A stretch of 64,000 bases of DNA from NCBI GenBank assembly GCA_047967505.1, contig CM106539.1, one strand, 5' to 3'. Positions 10,300 through 21,109 of this stretch are shown here, piece by piece; the stretch's first letter is position 1; every line of letters starts with the position of its first letter. The position numbers and the translations under genes were made by a program. The notes below the pieces were generated by a model, which worked only from the letters and a program-made list of their open reading frames with translations, had not been told where the DNA came from and did no database searches. Source of the DNA: Dipteris shenzhenensis. Lineage: Eukaryota; Polypodiophyta; Polypodiopsida; Gleicheniales.

Positions 10300-10529
10300 A
10301 AGGGCATTCCCCCCTCCTTTCTGGCTGGCAGAGGCAAATTACTCTAGTAATTCAAGTACCATATTACTGGAGTCTGTGTAGGTATAGGCAACCTTGGTTC
10401 CCTGTAGTTTGTGGTATCTACTTTGGTTCGCAATCGCTAAACTAAGACCGCTCCTTCTCCCTATTACCAGAATCGAGATCACCAAGTACTTGCGATGGTG
10501 AGTGATATGGGGCATATCGAGCAGAGATC
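10300..10529. other. Unassigned non-coding segment
   Basis: It lies between copy 0 and the start of the copia A 3' LTR. It contains a near-repeat of the LTR word GCATATCGAGC (about 10512) but does not match the rest of the copia LTR. No coding signal. Confidence 0.4.
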
Positions 10530-10758
10530 CAGCTAAATGCACAACAGTCACCCTGGCATATCACAAGTGGGGCTCGATATCTCAACACTCCCCCTCGAGC
10601 TAAATCCCAATTCCTGCACACCAAGCAGGTCTCTGAACTTGCGCAGCTTCTTTGCAACCAATGCCTTCGTGAATATGTCAGCTACCTCATCCTTTGTGCT
10701 AGCTGCTATGAATTCTGTGCAACATTACCATTTTGTGCATCTACATCATCAATCACAT

Positions 10759-11590
10759 TTACTGGTTTATACCATCAAAAACATCTCTGCTCACTGTAAA
10801 CTTATGAGTAGAAGGGTTATAGCATCTATACCCTTTTTGCTGCAGAGAATAACCAATAAAGATGCACTTCTTAGCTTTTGGATCCAACTTGGATCTCAAC
10901 TCATCTGGCACATGAACATAGGCAATGCAACCAAAAACTTTCAAATGAGAAATATCTGGTTTCCTACCAATATATCTCTCCTTTGGCGTCATGCCATGTA
11001 TTGTTGCAGTGGGAGTCTTGTTCATTATGTACACTACTGTAGCAACTGCTTCAGCCCAATAATAATCTGGCAGATCTTTTTTGTTGAGCATGGCATGAGA
11101 TACCTCTCCAATATGCATGTTTTTCCTTTCTGCAATTCCCATTTTGCTGTGGGGTATGACTGCATGAATATTGTTGCTTTATGCCATGCCCTTGCAGGAA
11201 ACTTGCAAACTCATTTGAGAGGTACTCTCCCCCTCCATCTGACCTTAGGCATTTTATTTGCAGGCCTGTTTCTTTTTCAACCATAGCTTTAAAAGCTTTG
11301 AAATGCCCAAACACTTCACTTTTCTTTTTCATAAAATACAACTAAACTTTTTTAATATAATCATCAATAAAAGTGACAAAATAATGACAGCCTCCAATAG
11401 ATGCAGCTTTAGTAGTCCACACATCAGAGTGGATTAATTCCAATGGCCTCTTACTCTCTTGAACATGTCTAGGAAATGGTTTCCTTCCCTGTTTTCCAAA
11501 TTGACTAGCTTCACATACCTTATGCATTTCTGCAACCGTGAACTTAGGCAATCCTGCAATAATATTTTGGGCCTGCATTAATTTAAGTCG
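10759..11590 (-). pseudogene. Copia A integrase
   Basis: Reads from LMQAQNIIAGLPKF through the zinc-binding tail (CEASQFGKQG, where the usual CxxC has Ser at the second Cys), the first catalytic Asp in ELIHSDVW, the second in LRSDGGGEYL, then HTPQQNG and the third-residue region, and on to DLPDYYWAEA, HLKVFGCIAYVHVP and KCIFIGYS. A TGG-to-TAG change at about 11341 interrupts the core, and a one-base indel near 11150 shifts the frame after HTPQQNG. The C-terminal part missing from copia B is present here. Confidence 0.85.
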
Positions 11591-12060
11591 ATGTACATTA
11601 ACATGACCAATGCATTTATGCTACATATCAATATCTGCAACTACACCGGTCCCATGTGCAAACATTGCTCCACTCAATTCAGGCATGTTCGCATCCAACG
11701 CAAACATCCTGCCCTTCTTCTTCCCTTTTGCTATCAAGCAACCTTTATTTTTCATATCCTCAACAAAGCATCCATGAGGATTAAATCTGACCTGCAGGCC
11801 CTACTCAACCATTTGACTAATAGAAACCAGGTTCTTAGTGATATTCGGGACATGAAATACATCAAACAGGTATTTCTTTTTTCCATCCTACATAGACAAA
11901 GGAATTTTACCAATCTGCACAATAGGATGTGCAGTATCATCACCAGTCTCCACAAATCCTGGTCTTTCCATTTTCTTACATTAATGCACCTGAGTCAACA
12001 TACCACACATTATTGCTTTCTTCTGCACTTATCACAGAATTGGTCATGTGCTGCACCATA
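11591..12060 (-). pseudogene. Copia A protease and pre-integrase remnant
   Basis: On the minus strand YVDSG is followed by a deletion and then by ISRNLWFLLVKWLS and related pieces that parallel 18590-19030 of copia B (about 80-90% identical by eye). Several frameshifts break it. It carries the protease Asp (VDSG) but not the downstream half of the protease. Confidence 0.65.
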
Positions 12061-12340
12061 AATAGATGCTCATTTTTGTCATCACCCTGTCTACTAGAGG
12101 TTGCATAATTTCCTTGCTGCAATTTCCTTGCTGAGGAGGGGTATTAGGTGCCATACCTGCTGGTCCGATCTCACCCCCATTCACATAATCCCATAAATTG
12201 CGAGAAATCAGAATATTGCGTACTATGAAACTCCAGAGGGAGTAGTTGGTACCATCCAACTTGTCTTCCTGTGAAAGGCCACTAGAAATCATTCTGATTT
12301 TGCTGGGCCATATCTGAGAAAGAGGTTTTAGCAAATACAA
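12044..12340 (-). pseudogene. Chimeric Gag fragment of copia A
   Basis: The 98-codon frame begins with a Gag N-terminus of another copia lineage (KLDGTNYSLWSFIVRNILIS, then LWDYVNGG, the DUF4219-like module). Near 12130 it switches into the segment that follows the zinc knuckle in copia B (QQGNC..., MQPLVDRVMTKM...). Two elements were therefore joined within gag, at a QQGN-coding word. Confidence 0.6.
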
Positions 12341-12349
12341 GACTGAATT

Positions 12350-12955
12350 CCCTTACTGGGAATGAAATTCACAACTCCCAAAAAACACAACCAAGCACTG
12401 GCTGTAAATGCAACTCAGATTTCTGCACTTGCACTGTCAGAAATCTGTCCAAGCATCAAAAACTCTCCAAAATCTGCCAAAAGTGCTGCAAAACACTTCA
12501 AGAAAGGCAGTATGAACTGAAATCTCCAAAATTGCTCTCCCAACACAAAAGCCCCAAAATAGGCCCGAAATTGCAACCCGGAAAGGCGCAAATTGATCAA
12601 AAGCCCCAAATGTTGCAAGAATTGCGCTCTGTCTGCAAAAGCCCCAAATTTCACTGCGAAATTGCAGTGTAATTACAAAATCCCCAAATTTCTTCAAGAA
12701 ATTGTACTACAGCATTGAAAGCCCCAAATTTCGAGCTTGAAATTGCAACCAGAAAGGGGCAAAAGCACAGAAAGCCCCAAATTTTGCAATTTCAGCAGAA
12801 AGCCCCAAATTTCAGACCAAATCTGCAGATCTGTCTGCAATGTTTGCTTCACAAGCAACTGTGAACCTGAAAATACCCAAATAACTGCAAAGGACAACTG
12901 GTTGACCCGCACATTGGCTGGCTTATTTGTTTGAAAGGTACACTATGCAGCTAGA
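12350..12955. repeat. Leader-like region with recurring GCCCCAAATTT word
   Basis: The word (A)AGCCCCAAATTT, with small variants, recurs at least eight times between about 12550 and 12815, each time next to a ...GAAATTGCA... phrase. Spacing is irregular, roughly 15-60 bp. It lies just upstream of the chimeric gag on the minus strand, so it is probably the degenerate 5' leader of that second copia lineage. No coding motifs. Confidence 0.55.
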
Positions 12956-13052
12956 GGTTTTTTGAGGTCACTATGGTAGATGAGATTCACAAGCAAATGT
13001 TTTTGGAACATTTGCCACTCTTTTTTGGGCAACAAATGGTGCACGTTTTGCC

Positions 13053-13376
13053 ATGGTCTCCCACAAGGGATTTTCAGGCTTTGATCCGACACAGATGGTT
13101 GAAGTTATAGACTTCTCGCAATGCATGGCTTCACTCTTGCCTAAAATTGCAACAACTCTAGGCAAAGTCATTTGCCCACCGTGGCCTAACGACAACTCTA
13201 ATCTATTTTGCATTCTCTGGTATACTATTAATCCCATACCAAAGTCTTATTTAGTCACGGTGAACAATGTTGACATGGGAAGTGCATTTTATAAATTGAA
13301 ATGGGGATTATTTGTAGGGGCTTGCTTTGAATGTAAAAAATTTGGGCACATGGCTTCGCAGTGTCCAATGAGTTAG
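13053..13376 (+). pseudogene. LINE ORF1 C-terminal part with zinc knuckle
   Basis: The 107-codon frame ends in ACFECKKFGHMASQCPMS, a CX2CX4HX4C knuckle at codons 94-107. The preceding sequence (ICPPWPNDNSN, YLVTVNNV) resembles the DUF4283-type nucleic-acid-binding domain of plant L1 ORF1, followed as usual by the knuckle. The start is arbitrary since the N-terminal part is disrupted. Confidence 0.7.
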
Positions 13377-13869
13377 CATAAAATGCCTCCTGCCACTTTG
13401 CCTGTTCATCTACCCAATAAGGATGCTCCTGCCTCTATTGAGAATAAAAATAAAGGTAATAGGCAGTTTTTTGCGAATTAGGATAAAGGCAAAGCTCCAA
13501 TGGTTTCAAATGAGACTGCTTCTTCCCCTTCTTGCTATTCAACCCTCAGCAAAAGAACCAAAAACTCCAATTGATGGATGACAAAGTCTAAGAAAAGTTA
13601 TTTCTGCTCGACGACCTCCACCCCCTTGCACTTGGAATGGTGCATCTTCTAGTGGAAACTCTCCAGAGGTCAATTCAGGAATTGGGATCACATGGGCTAC
13701 AGTGACAGCTAGCAGAACCCTCTTCCCTTAAGAAGAGGTTGCTGCTTTGCTATCTACTCCTCAGGCAGATGTTTCTTCTTAGGGAAGAGGCCCTGACCCT
13801 GAGGTAGAAATGCAGGGTTGACATCCTGAAGGTTGATGCTATACATAGCTATTTCTCTCCTATAAATAT

Positions 13870-15081
13870 CCATAAATATGAATGCTCATATCAAATGCTT
13901 TACACTTAATGTTCAAGGGATGTGTGATAGTAGGAAATGGAAATCTGTGTGGCTGTATATCAATAGATTTTAGCCTGATATAGTGGCATTACAAGAACAT
14001 AATCAACATGTCTATGCAGGAAAGACAGGTCATTACTATGGCTATGATATCTTCTATGCTGGGGAGCACTCTTTCTCAGATGTAGTCTTTTTGATTAAGC
14101 ATGAGCTTCAGCCAGTTATTGCTTTAAATGACAATCAAGGTAGATGGATTATTCGTCAATGCATCATTCAAGGCGAGGTGTTTGAATTTGCTTCTCTATG
14201 CACCTCAATCTTCTCGGGATAGAAGTGCAATTTGGGATGCCATGCAATGATATCCATGGAGATATCATGTCTTTATATGTGGGGATTTCAATAATGCTCC
14301 GCAACAGGGTGACAATACATCAGGAAATACTCATATGTTAACCCTTGAAAGGCATGCATGGTCTCAATTACTGATGCATCTTGATTTAGTTGATCTTTGG
14401 AAGGAATTGCAGCCTTTGTCACCAGGATACACTTTCCAACATAATGCCCTTTCTTCTTATCAGGCACATCTGGATCATTGGTATAGTGTAGCTCCGCAAC
14501 AAAATGATCATTTTACATGCAAAATGTGGATTGACTATGCCTTTGTGCATTCAGATCATGCACTGTTATGGTTGAGGTTATCTTTTTATGATATGCCAGA
14601 TGATAGACTCCCTCAAAGGCGACATCGAATTGTCAACAATAGCTATTTGCAGCATGTTTTCAAGGCAATGGTTACTGAAGCATATCAATCTCTATCTTCT
14701 CAGAGCCACTTCGATATTGATAATGCAAGGGATTCTTTTGTTTCCAAAATGCAAGTTGTAATTAGAGGTTATGGCAAGTCTTACATGAAGACTCTGAGGA
14801 AAACTGTTGCTCAGGCCAAATTGACTTGTCAAGACCTCACTGAACTCAGTCATCTTCGTCCCTTGTCCTTGCATGAGCAAACAACACTATGCCAAGCTAA
14901 ACATTGTCTTCAAATCAATGATCACAAGAAACTGGCTAAATGGGTGACTAGAGCAAGACAAAGAGCTTTTATAGATAAAGGCTACTCTTCCAAACAATTT
15001 TTTAAAAGCTTGCATCAGAAGAGATTAAAAACAAACATTTGCAGGGTGCTTCTACCTGATGGTTCATGGACTACATCATAG
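13870..15081 (+). pseudogene. LINE ORF2 endonuclease domain and linker
   Basis: Begins with KCFTLNVQG, then DIVALQEHNQ (catalytic Glu region of APE-type endonucleases) and continues in 13983-14222 and, after a frameshift near 14220, in 14335-15081 with DYAFVHSDHALLWL, the C-terminal His/Asp motif of the nuclease (SDH). The frame then covers the linker before RT and stops at 15081. A TAG replaces a Gln or Trp codon near 13973. Confidence 0.8.
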
Positions 15082-15279
15082 TCACAACTTGCTTCTGTTT
15101 GTGTACATCATTTCTCTCAGCAGTTTGGTTTTGCAGATCCTCCCTCGCAGTAGGTTTTGTCTACAAGAAATTTACTTTTGCAGCATGTTTCTCCTATTAT
15201 TTCCACTACTCAAGCTTTGGAATTGGAGGAACCTTTTATAGAGAAAGAATTGTCAGATGCAATCAAATCCTGAGGTAGA

Positions 15280-16240
15280 TGGAAATCTCGAGGATGGGAT
15301 GGTCTTACAGTTTAGTTTTTTCTAGAATATTGGCCTCTTTTGAAGCATACATTGTTGCATATGGTGAACTCTACTTGGCAAAATTAGAAAATGCCAGACA
15401 CATGGAAGAGAGGTCTTGTTAAACTCCTTCCAAAAAAGCAAATTTGTGAATCTTTGGCTGATTGGAGACCTATCACGCTTATGCCAGTCATTTACAAATT
15501 TACTACCAAAATGAGTGTTGATTGGCTAAAAGGCTATTTACATGATGGGTTGCATCCTGCGTAATATGGTTTTGTTCCTCGTAGGCATATCACAGATAAC
15601 ATTGCTAATGCTTATGTTGGAATCGAATATGCCAAATATATGCAGCAAGATGTTTTTCTATTGCAAGTTGATATTGCCAAAGCTTTTGATACTGTTAAGT
15701 GGGACTTTATTTCATCAACTATGCAGGCCTTAGGATTTGGCTTAAAAATATAGCAAGTTATCAATTGGCTATATCAAGATAATAAAGTTGCCTGCATACT
15801 TTCAAGGGATATTTCTACAACCTGGACTCTTGGTTGTTCTGTTCGGCAAGGATGTCCCCTCAGTGCTTTACTATTTGCCATAGCCACTCATCCAATGCTT
15901 CAATATATGGACCACCTTTTGGACACTGGCATGTTGCATGGATCGAAAATTCCTGGTAGTCGTAGCATGATCGCTCAAGCATATGCTGATGATTCTTTCT
16001 TTACCCCAAAAAATACTCAGATCAATCTCTCCATGATTATGCAGGATATTTCTACATATGGTTTGGTTGTTGGTCTTCATGCCAATTTTTAGAAATCAAA
16101 GCTATTGCCGTTGCATGCTAAAGACTGGCATAGTCTTTTGTGGCCTAGGGAAATTGTTCCAACTTCTCAATTGATTCGATATCTTGGCTATCCTCTCTAG
16201 GTTGGGGGCTCACTCATTCTCAACAAACCGATTGGCTGCT
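15280..16240 (+). pseudogene. LINE ORF2 reverse transcriptase domain
   Basis: Recognisable RT blocks across interrupted frames: ADWRPITLMPVIYK (about 15456), YGFVPRRHITDNI (15564), LLQVDIAKAFDTVKWDF with the first catalytic Asp (15660), CSVRQGCPLSALLFAIA (15838) and AYADDS with the catalytic pair (about 15981). Stops at 15273, 15387, 15562, 15752, 16090 and 16198 each fit CAA/CAG-to-TAA/TAG or TGG-to-TAG changes. Non-functional. Confidence 0.85.
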
Positions 16241-16399
16241 CACAAAGTTGAGGGCAAAACTTGAATATTGGAAGCTTGCAACTTGGCCATTACATGTTCG
16301 ATTGCGAATAATGCAATCCATTTTGATAGCATACATACAATTCTATTTGTCTCTCATCATGTTCACTAAGGCAAATTTGGTTTTCTTTATGTCTGCTAT

Positions 16400-17400
16400 C
16401 ATGGAGATTTTTTGGTGTTCAAAAAATGGCAAGAAAAGTCTCAGATTACTCTCTATCCAGATGGTCTGTGCTCTCCAAAGATGCATGGAGGTCTGAACAT
16501 ACTCAATATTCAAATGCATATACTTGCTCACACAGGGAAAATGACGTTGCAGTTTATGCAAGGGGATCAGCCTTGGGCTTTCATGATCCGCTCTCTTTTG
16601 TTGCATATTGATACTTCTGCTTTTGGGCATTGGCAGCCTACACAGTGGGATTTTCTATTTGGCTCTATTCAAGGCAAGATCAGAGGTTGCCCTTTTGTCT
16701 CTCATTTGCTTCTTGATTGGAAGCATATTTTATCCCACTTGGAATGGCATGGTAGGGATTCTTTGTTGGGAAATTCCTTGAGGGCTAAGAATATTTATTG
16801 GTCCAAAGTATTCCACCCTCCTTTGGCTATACAAGAACCCAAACATTCTTATTTTATATCTTTCAAAGGCATTTCTTCTGTGGCAGATGTACTTCAGGAT
16901 GATGGCACTCTTTTATCTTTTTCTACGACTACTAGCAAATATGGTTTGGGAGCTTATTATCATCCTTTATGGCATACAATTTCTGAAATGCTTCAACCTT
17001 TCTTGCCGGTACCTCGTTTGGAACTCCAAGATAGGCTTGAGGATTGGACTCTACATCCTTCTTCCTCTTCAGCCCGTCCTTTGAAGCTCTCACATATCAC
17101 AGTGCCTTCTCTATATAAAGTGTTGTTACTTCCACCTTGGATTTCTGATAGAGCAAATTTTGTTTGGCATATGGATCACCCACTAAAGTTACTTCCACCT
17201 TGGATTTCTGATAGAGCAAATTTTGTTTGGCATATGGATCACCCACTAAAGTGGTGGAGAAAGCGGCTGCATCTCCTTTGGCATTATAAAGTCCCTCTTC
17301 AGCAATAGCTTTTCCTTTGGCGAGTCCTACTTGGCATTTTTCCATCTGGGCAGTTACTCACGCATAGACATATTGCCTTGATGCATAATCGTCACTAGGA
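16400..17400 (+). pseudogene. LINE ORF2 C-terminal region with start of zf-RVT
   Basis: The long frame 16412-17308 (298 codons) includes the region downstream of RT typical of plant LINEs (KMHGGLNILNI, WDFLFGSIQG). It ends with WRKRLHLLWHYKVP, the entry to the zf-RVT domain, which continues after a TAG (17308) as LFLWRVLLGIFPSGQLLTHR. A 63-bp in-frame duplication lies at 17126-17251. The final Cys/His cluster is missing. Confidence 0.75.
17126..17251 (+). repeat. In-frame 63-bp tandem duplication inside the LINE
   Basis: Bases 17126-17188 and 17189-17251 are identical and add 21 codons starting LLPPWISDRANFVW. The frame is preserved. Identity of the two halves marks it as recent compared with the decayed element around it. 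Confidence 0.95.
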
Positions 17401-17505
17401 AGTGACTATGTGGTCAAATACCACTTTCGTCAGTTTTGTAGATTTGCCCTTGTGAGGCAGAAGTTGTGTTTTTTTGCAGTGACAGAATATTTGCAATGTT
17501 TTGTA

Positions 17506-18400
17506 ATGGCGTCTAATGCTCTTTCACAGATTGTCACTGAAAAGATTGACAATAACAACTTCCAAGCATGGAAGTTTAGAATGATGAATTTCCTTAAAGG
17601 AAAAGGTTGTTGGGAGTTCATTACTCGAGCTAAACAAGAACCAGTTGTTCCTAATGTTCCCAATCAACATGAGTTGTAGGCATTTAAAGGCTGGCATGAG
17701 AGAGCCAAAAAAGTTATGTACTGGCTGTTTATCAATATTTCAAATTCTATGATTATGCATATTCAGGATGCAAACACCCTGAAGGAGGCATGGGATACTT
17801 TGAGAAAAATGTATAGCACAAATATGCAAGCTAGGAAAATGCAGCTCAAGCAGGAGTTGCATAATGTGCAAAGAGAAAATATGAGCATCAATGACTATCA
17901 CATGAAGGTGAAGAAGATTGCAGATGCACTTGCTTCTATTGGGTCGCCAATGGAAGATGATGATTTAGTTTCTGTGACCTTGAATGGTCTAGGAAAGGAT
18001 TATGCACAATTCCGGAGATCCATTGCCGTCCGTGAGAATTTTTCTGATTATGAGGAGTTGATTGCTCTTCTAATTTCTGAAGAGCAGAGAAATGGTGGTA
18101 CATCTTCTTCAAGAGGAACTTCAAAAGAAGCTGTCTTCTACTCAAATGCCGGAAGAGGTAGAGGCAGAGGTAGACGCAAAGGTAGAGTAGGCCGATTTGG
18201 AGGCTATGGCAGAAATTAGAATACGCAGCAAATTCAAGAAAACCAATCCTATGGAGGAGGACGTGGTAACTTTAGAGGCAAGGGGAGCCAAAGAGATCAT
18301 GGTGGATGGCAGAGAGGCCAAAATGCAAACAGCAATGTTAAATGCTACTACTGTGGTAAAATGGGTCATATGGTTAAAGACTGCTATAAAAAGCAGAATG
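17506..18400 (+). pseudogene. Copia B Gag
   Basis: Starts at MASNALSQIVTEKIDNNNF, a typical copia Gag N-terminus, with the UBN2-type body (EAWDTLRKMYS, MQLKQELHNVQ, DALASIGSPMEDDDLV). It is interrupted by TAG at about 17677 and again at 18219 after an RGRGRGRR patch. Out of frame beyond that, CYYCGKMGHMVKDCYK (about 18343-18390) is an intact CCHC knuckle. Confidence 0.88.
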
Positions 18401-18502
18401 ACATCATGACTGAAAAATTGCAGCAAGGCAATTATGCATCCTCTAGTAGAATGACATCATGACTGAAAAATTGCAGCAAGGCAATTATGCATCCTCTAGT
18501 AG
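18397..18502 (+). repeat. 53-bp tandem duplication in copia B
   Basis: 18397-18449 is repeated at 18450-18502. Because 53 is not a multiple of three, it shifts the reading frame between the Gag knuckle and the protease. Confidence 0.95.
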
Positions 18503-18872
18503 ACAGGGTGATGACAGAAATGAGCATATGTTTATGGTGCAGCACATGACCAATTTTGTGACAAGTGCAGAAGAAAGCAATGATGTGTGGTATGTTGACT
18601 CAAGTGTGTCAAACCACATGACAAGTCATGTAGAATGTATGCAAGATGCAAGAAAAATGGAAAGACTAGGATTTCTGGAGACTCGTGATGATACTGCACA
18701 TCCTATTGTGCAGATTGGTAAAATTCCTTTGTCTATGCAGGATGGAAAAAAGAAATACATGTTTGATGTCATGTCCCGAATATCACCAAGAACCTGGTTT
18801 CTGTTGGTCAAATGGTTGAGCATGGCTTGCAGGCCAAATTTAATCCTCATGGATGCTTTGTTGAGGATGTGA
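18459..18872 (+). pseudogene. Copia B protease region
   Basis: The frame contains DVWYVDSSVSNHMTSHVECM: the copia protease motif, with DSS in place of DSG. It is followed by KIPLSMQDGKKKYMFDV and, across a frameshift near 18800, by NLVSVGQM-like sequence leading into pre-integrase. The Gly-to-Ser change in the active-site triad would probably weaken the enzyme. Confidence 0.75.
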
Positions 18873-19549
18873 AAAATAAAGGTCTCTTGATAGCAAAAGG
18901 GAAGAAGAAGGGCAAGATGTTTACGTTGGATGCGGACATGCTTGAATTGAGTGCAGCAATGTTTGCACATGGGACAGGTGTAGTTGCAGATATTGATATC
19001 TGGCATAAATGCATTGGTCATGTTAATGTACAACGACTTAAATTAATGCAGGCCCAAAATATTGTTGTAGGATTGCCTAAGTTCAAGGTTGCAAAAATGT
19101 ATAAGCTATGTGAAGCCAGTCAATTTGGAAAACAGGCAAGGAAACCATTTCCTAGACATGTTCAAGAGAGTAAGAGGCCATTGGAATTAATCCACTCTGA
19201 CGTGTGGACTACTAAAGCTACATCTATTGGAGGCTGTCATTATTTTGTCACTTTTATTGATGACTACAGCAAAAAAGTTTGGGTGTATTTTATGAAAAAG
19301 AAAAGTAAAGTGTTTGGGCATTTCAAAGCTTTTAAAGCTATAATTGAAAAAGAAACAGGCCTGCAAATAAAATGCCTAAGGTCAGATGGAGGGGGAGAGT
19401 ACCTCTCAAATGAGTTTGCAAGTTTCCTACAAGAGCATGGCATAAAGCAGCAATATTCATGTTGTCATACCCCACAACAAAATGGACTTACTGAAAGGAA
19501 AAACATGCATATTGGAGAGGTATCTCGTGCCATGCTCAACAAAAAATGA
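18812..19549 (+). pseudogene. Copia B integrase, truncated
   Basis: Encodes the pre-integrase HHCC-like module (WHKCIGHVNVQRLKLMQAQN, then CEASQFGKQA with Ser at the second Cys, as in copia A), catalytic Asp in ELIHSDVW, Asp in LRSDGGGEYL, and the Glu region after HTPQQNGLTERKNMHIGEV. It stops at 19549 right after AMLNKK, exactly where copia A continues with DLPDYYWAEA. About 400 bp of the C-terminal domain are absent. Confidence 0.88.
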
Positions 19550-19555
19550 GATGAG

Positions 19556-21087
19556 CAGCTGGTATAAACCAATAAATGTGATTGATGATGTAGATAGACA
19601 AAATGGTAATGCTGCACAGAATTCACAGCAGCAATCACAAAATATTAGTGGACCTATAGTGTCCTCTAGTAGTGGTTCACATACTTTGCCATGGATAGGC
19701 AGGTTGAGATCAAGAGGATCTCCTCAAAGCAATGTAGATAGTGGTATGTAAGTATCACGAAAAGGAAAAGAGAAAGTAGATCAGCCCATGGTTGATGTGA
19801 ATGCAGGTCACTCTTATGTGGATGGTGAATCTAATGGCTCATAATAGAGCCTTGCTGATGAGTTGGGTATTCCTTCTATTGTTACACCTAGAGTAAGGAA
19901 GACAATGGATGTTTTGAGAGCACCTAGTAGTGAGCCTATTTTGCGTAGGTCTACCAGAGCTAAGTATCCTGTGGATAGGCTGAAATATGATGGATTTACA
20001 GCCATTCACTATGCCTATATGGTCAAAGTGATACATGAACTAGAACCCACTTCTTTTGAGCAAGCCATGGGAAAAGAAAAATGGGAGAAAGCCATGGATG
20101 AAGAAATGGATGCCTTGGAAGCAAATGCTACATGAAAATTGGTGCCTTTACCTAAAGATAAGAATGCAATTGGCTACAAGTGGGTTTATAAGGTGAAGCA
20201 CAATGCAGATGGTTCTGTGAACAGATACAGGGCAAGATTAGTTGTCAAGGGGTATGCACAGACATATGGCATTGATTATGAAGAAACATTCAGTCCAGTT
20301 GCAAGGATGGCAACCATAAGAGCCATCATTGCTATGGCACCTCGTAGTGAACCTATTTTGTGCAGGTCTACTAAAACTAGGTATCCTGTGGATAGTGAAA
20401 TATGATGGATTTACAGCCATTCACTATGCCTATATGGTCAAAGTGATACATGAACCACAACCCACTTCTTTTGAGAAAGCCATGGATGAAGAAATGGATG
20501 CCTTGGAAGCAAATGCTACATGGGAATTGGTGCCTTTGCCTAAAGACAAGAATGCAATTGGATGCAAGTGGGTTTATAAGGTGAAGCACAATGCAAATGC
20601 TTCTGTGAACAGATACAGGGCAAGATTAGTTGTCAAGGGGTATGCACAGACATATGGCATTGATTATGAAGAAACATTCAGTCCAGTTGCAAGGATGGCA
20701 ACCATAAGAGCCATCATTGCTATGGTTACATCAAAGGGATGGTCTTTACATCATATGGATGTAAAGAATGCCTTCTTGCATGGTGATTTGCAAGAAGAGG
20801 TCTATATGGAGCAGCTTGCTACCAGTTATGTTCATGCTGTTCATCTTGAGTTTGTTTGCAAGTTGAAGAAAGCCTTATATGGCTTGAAGCAAGCACCCAG
20901 AGCATGGTCTGACATGGTAGGACAATATCTTGTCACTATTGGCTTTCAGATTTCCAAGGCAAATTTCTCACTTTATGTGAGAACAACAGAGAAAGGTATT
21001 ATGCTACTTGTCATTTATGTTGATGATTTGATCATCACAGGTGATAGTGATGAAGATATCCTTCATGTGAAAATACTATTGAAGTAG
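19556..21087 (+). pseudogene. Copia B reverse transcriptase with internal duplication
   Basis: After a Ser/Gln-rich linker, RT begins with EPTSFEQAMG, LVPLPKDKNAIGYKWVYKVK and YGIDYEETFSPVARMATIRA, followed by a partial duplicate of the same block (20338-20716), and then continues with HHMDVKNAFLHGDL (first Asp), EFVCKLKKALYGLKQAPRAW and LLVIYVDDLIITGDS (catalytic pair near 21020). Stops occur near 19842 and 20134 (TGG-to-TGA) and at 21085 (CAG or similar to TAG). Confidence 0.88.
19919..20716 (+). repeat. Imperfect tandem duplication of about 420 bp within copia B RT
   Basis: 19919-20337 is repeated at 20338-20716, with the second copy shortened by about 24 bp after TSFE and other small deletions. 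Copies differ by scattered substitutions (SEPILRRSTRAKYPVD versus SEPILCRSTKTRYPVD), so it is not recent. The second copy, not the first, runs on into the rest of RT. Confidence 0.85.
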
Positions 21088-21109
21088 AAGTTTGAGATAA
21101 AGGATTTGG

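Larger units (their letters stand above)
10530..12340 (-). mobile_element. Copia A: Ty1/copia fragment with integrase but no reverse transcriptase
   Basis: Minus-strand order: chimeric gag (12340-12060), protease/pre-integrase (12060-11580), integrase (11578-10759), a short linker, the last codons of RNase H (about 10690-10590), a polypurine tract (GCTCGAGGGGGAG, complement near 10584-10597) and the first 55 bp of the 3' LTR (TGTTGAGATATCGAGC). The RT and most of RNase H are deleted between a GAATTCA.AGCAGC site and the GAGGTAGCTGACATATTC of RNase H (near 10685). It is the same family as copia B, which is broken in a complementary way. Confidence 0.85.
12960..17480 (+). mobile_element. LINE (plant L1 type), full domain order but decayed
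   Basis: Contains an ORF1 with a CCHC knuckle, then an APE-type endonuclease, an RT with YADD, and the start of a C-terminal zf-RVT domain. Its 3' UTR and poly(A) are absent; at about 17450 it meets copia B. In-frame stops are mostly explicable by C-to-T or G-to-A changes. Confidence 0.85.

Noticed and set aside
10537-12061. Plus-strand ORFs of 249 and 156 codons over copia A
   Set aside because: They are antisense to integrase and pre-integrase, which carry the catalytic motifs on the minus strand.
12540-12830. CRISPR-like array
   Set aside because: Repeats are only about 12 bp, spacing is irregular, and the context is a plant retroelement leader.
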